A DNA stretch of 8,144 nucleotides from Chitinophagaceae bacterium (GTDB lineage: Bacteria; Bacteroidota; Bacteroidia; Chitinophagales; Chitinophagaceae). A program made the translations under genes and the position numbers. The notes beneath the pieces were generated by a model, which ran no database searches, was not told the DNA's origin, and saw only the letters and a program-made list of their open reading frames with translations. The DNA lies in NCBI GenBank assembly GCA_947378615.1, contig CANCKV010000122.1:1-8144 (forward strand). Reading direction: 5' to 3'. Positions 6,754 to 8,144 of this stretch are shown piece by piece. Position 1 is the stretch's first letter. Every line of letters starts with the position of its first letter.

Positions 6754-7473
6754 TTACACCAAATAAACATTAAAGACTATTTCGAAATTTCTTTTGATGC
6801 GTTCTTTTACATCGTACATTGGAACAGAAGTGCCCAATTCTTTTTGTAAGGAAGTGACTTGTTTATTGGCAATTCCACATGGGATAATATTTTCAAAATA
6901 GGAAAGGTCTGTATTCACGTTAAAGGCAAACCCATGCATCGTAATCCACCTACTACAACGAATCCCCATCGCACAAATTTTCCTAGCTTTACCAGGAACT
7001 CCCACATCAAGCCAAACACCTGTTTCGCCGGGGCTCCTGTCTCCATCTAATCCATAATCTTCCATTGTCAAAATGATAACCTCTTCCAAACATCTTAAGT
7101 ACCATCCTAAGTCTGTTTTGAATCTATCTAAATCCAATATTGGATACCCTACTAACTGTTCAGGACCGTGAAAAGTAATATCCCCCCCTCTATTGATATG
7201 GAAAAATTCAATTCCCTTTTCTTTCCTATCCTTATCACTGATTAATACATGCTCCTCTTTACCACTCTTTCCCAAAGTGTACACAGGATAGTGCTCGACA
7301 AATAATAAATGATTATTTATTTGGTCATAGTAATAATCCTTGTCAGATTGTGTGGTAGCATTTAATAACATCCCCTTCGCCTCGACATTTTGTTTTAACA
7401 AAATTTCCTGTAAATCCCAAACTTCCTTGTAATGACGGACACCTAAATCCTTAAAAAACACTTCTTGTTTCAT
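6754..7473 (-). CDS. lipB: Octanoyl-ACP:protein N-octanoyltransferase LipB
   Basis: LipB moves the octanoyl group from octanoyl-ACP to the lipoyl domains of enzymes such as the E2 subunits of pyruvate and 2-oxoglutarate dehydrogenase; LipA then inserts the sulfurs. It acts in the cytoplasm. The 239-residue protein has the family motifs in order: INRGGDITFHGPEQ (93-106), YPILDLD (110-116), GVWLD (152-156), ARKICAMGI (163-171), and HGFAFNVNTDLSYFENIIPCGI (180-201). Lys165 and Cys199 are the predicted catalytic pair, and their spacing of 34 equals K135-C169 of the E. coli enzyme as I remember it. The motif usually written HGPGQ reads HGPEQ here. An insertion at about 34-52 (after EAKGMLLNATTQ), before the HLLFVEHYPVYTLGK segment, is also seen in related proteins. 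The ATG at 7473 gives a normal N-terminus. It lies 177 bases downstream of hisD on the same strand, with repeats between. Confidence 0.96.
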   Translation of the reverse strand: MKQEVFFKDLGVRHYKEVWDLQEILLKQNVEAKGMLLNATTQSDKDYYYDQINNHLLFVEHYPVYTLGKSGKEEHVLISDKDRKEKGIEFFHINRGGDITFHGPEQLVGYPILDLDRFKTDLGWYLRCLEEVIILTMEDYGLDGDRSPGETGVWLDVGVPGKARKICAMGIRCSRWITMHGFAFNVNTDLSYFENIIPCGIANKQVTSLQKELGTSVPMYDVKERIKRNFEIVFNVYLV

Positions 7474-7477
7474 GTCA

Positions 7478-7485
7478 CAAACTTA
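7478..7485 (-). promoter_or_regulatory. Possible -7 element immediately before lipB
   Basis: TAAGTTTG on the minus strand matches TAnnTTTG exactly and ends only four bases before the lipB ATG. If used, the transcript would be essentially leaderless. No good -33 TTTG is found about 19-21 bases upstream, so a chance match is quite possible. Confidence 0.3.
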
Positions 7486-7576
7486 CAACATCAATATTCA
7501 AACTGAATTTAACTTATAAACATTCAAATCACATAATTTCAACACCTAACAGGACTTGAACTCTTGACTCGAAATA

Positions 7577-7643
7577 CTTATAACGTATAACCTACAACTT
7601 ACCTACAACATACAACCTAAAACTCATAACTCATAACTCATAG
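7577..7643. repeat. Degenerate 7-bp tandem repeat array between hisD and lipB
   Basis: On the plus strand the text splits into 7-base words ending mostly in A: CTTATAA, CGTATAA, CCTACAA, then a 4-base interruption CTTA, CCTACAA, CATACAA, CCTAAAA, and CTCATAA twice followed by CTCATAG. Read on the minus strand it is the GAGTTAT/AGGTTGT type of word repeat. It starts 8 bases past the hisD stop codon. Such heptamer arrays can change length by slippage. No role is evident. Confidence 0.75.
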
Positions 7644-7650
7644 CTTTTGC

Positions 7651-8144
7651 CTATTCTTCCAACCGGACCTTTACCGCAAATGCATGTGCTGCCAATCCCT
7701 CTGCTTCTGCCATTAATTGTACGGTTTTGCCGATATTCTTCAATCCCTCTTTTGATAATTGTTGGTAGGTAATCTTTTTTACAAAACTATCAATACTAAC
7801 ACCACTATAAGCCCTTGCAAATCCATTAGTAGGAAGTGTATGATTGGTGCCACTAGCATAATCTCCTACACTTTCTGGTGAGTAATTGCCAAGAAATACA
7901 GAGCCTGCATTGATGATTCTTTCTCCTACCTGTTCTGCATAAAAACAACTCAATATCAAATGTTCAGCAGCATATTCATTGACTAAGTCAATTGCCTGCA
8001 TCATATCTTTCACAATGATAGCCTTACTGTTTTCTAATGCCTTGATTGCAATTTCTGCTCTTGGTAAAACAGCCACTTGCTTGGTTAATTCAGCAATTAC
8101 ATTGTGTACAACTTGTTCATCGCAAGTAACTAAAACGACCTGAC
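7651..8144 (-). CDS. hisD: Histidinol dehydrogenase HisD, C-terminal 163 residues (5' part outside window)
   Basis: HisD is the zinc enzyme that oxidises L-histidinol to L-histidine in two NAD-dependent steps, the end of histidine synthesis. The reading frame continues past the GTG at 8076 to the right edge (Q-V-V-L-V-T-C-D-E...), so the gene is partial and does not start at 8076. Numbering from the first visible complete codon, the key residues are E60-H61 (AAEHLIL), D94 (VGDYASG), H101 (TNHTLPT) and H153 (EGLAAHAF). The spacings 33, 7 and 52 equal those of E. coli H327, D360, H367 and H419, which include zinc ligands and catalytic residues. Other family text is present: GSVFLGNYSPESVGDY and the SKEGL...EGL helix. 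About 270 N-terminal residues are expected off the window. No hisC follows: the next gene downstream is lipB. Confidence 0.97.
   Translation of the reverse strand, partial: QVVLVTCDEQVVHNVIAELTKQVAVLPRAEIAIKALENSKAIIVKDMMQAIDLVNEYAAEHLILSCFYAEQVGERIINAGSVFLGNYSPESVGDYASGTNHTLPTNGFARAYSGVSIDSFVKKITYQQLSKEGLKNIGKTVQLMAEAEGLAAHAFAVKVRLEE

Noticed and set aside
6859..7050. 63-codon plus-strand frame
   Set aside because: It is antisense to lipB, which has all family motifs.
7480..7650. A complete tRNA gene in the lipB-hisD gap
   Set aside because: Only a T-loop-like fragment is seen. The T stem mispairs and no anticodon or acceptor arm can be drawn.
7651..8076. HisD start at the GTG at 8076
   Set aside because: The frame continues upstream to the window edge with HisD-like sequence, and the family needs about 270 more N-terminal residues.

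Overview
This is an AT-rich window (roughly 35-40% GC by eye) that looks like the chromosome of a Bacteroidota member, plausibly Chitinophagaceae or a relative. The evidence is a giant secreted protein built from PKD-like, Ig-like and SprB-like modules (typical type IX secretion cargo), the absence of Shine-Dalgarno sites before the starts, a Bacteroidota-type -7 promoter element (TAnnTTTG), and long spacers full of short palindromic or tandem repeats. Genus and species cannot be told from this sequence.

Layout from left to right. (1) Positions 1-3434, minus strand: the N-terminal 1144 codons of a very large cell-surface adhesin-like protein. The frame is open to the window edge, so the C-terminus lies outside. 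(2) 3435-4623: a 1.2 kb spacer holding the adhesin's probable promoter and leader and, at 4188-4418, an array of about eleven 21-bp units that mostly have palindromic cores. (3) 4624-5316, plus strand: a 230-residue protein of unknown function with its own strong intrinsic terminator at 5346-5379. (4) 5380-5944: a spacer with a degenerate inverted repeat and a perfect 15-bp hairpin. (5) 5945-6531, plus strand: a Uma2-family (PD-(D/E)XK nuclease-like) gene broken by a one-base frameshift. (6) 6754-7473, minus strand: lipB, octanoyl-ACP:protein N-octanoyltransferase. (7) 7474-7650: a short spacer with a 7-bp tandem repeat. (8) 7651-8144, minus strand: the C-terminal part of hisD, histidinol dehydrogenase, running off the right edge.

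The genes do not form one pathway. lipB (lipoate synthesis) and hisD (histidine synthesis) are housekeeping genes lying in the same direction but separated by a repeat-filled gap. The adhesin, the unknown protein and the broken Uma2 gene look like a variable, repeat-rich segment beside them. I see no rRNA, no complete tRNA, no CRISPR array, no transposase and no phage gene. The most unusual feature is the 21-bp palindromic array at 4188-4418.
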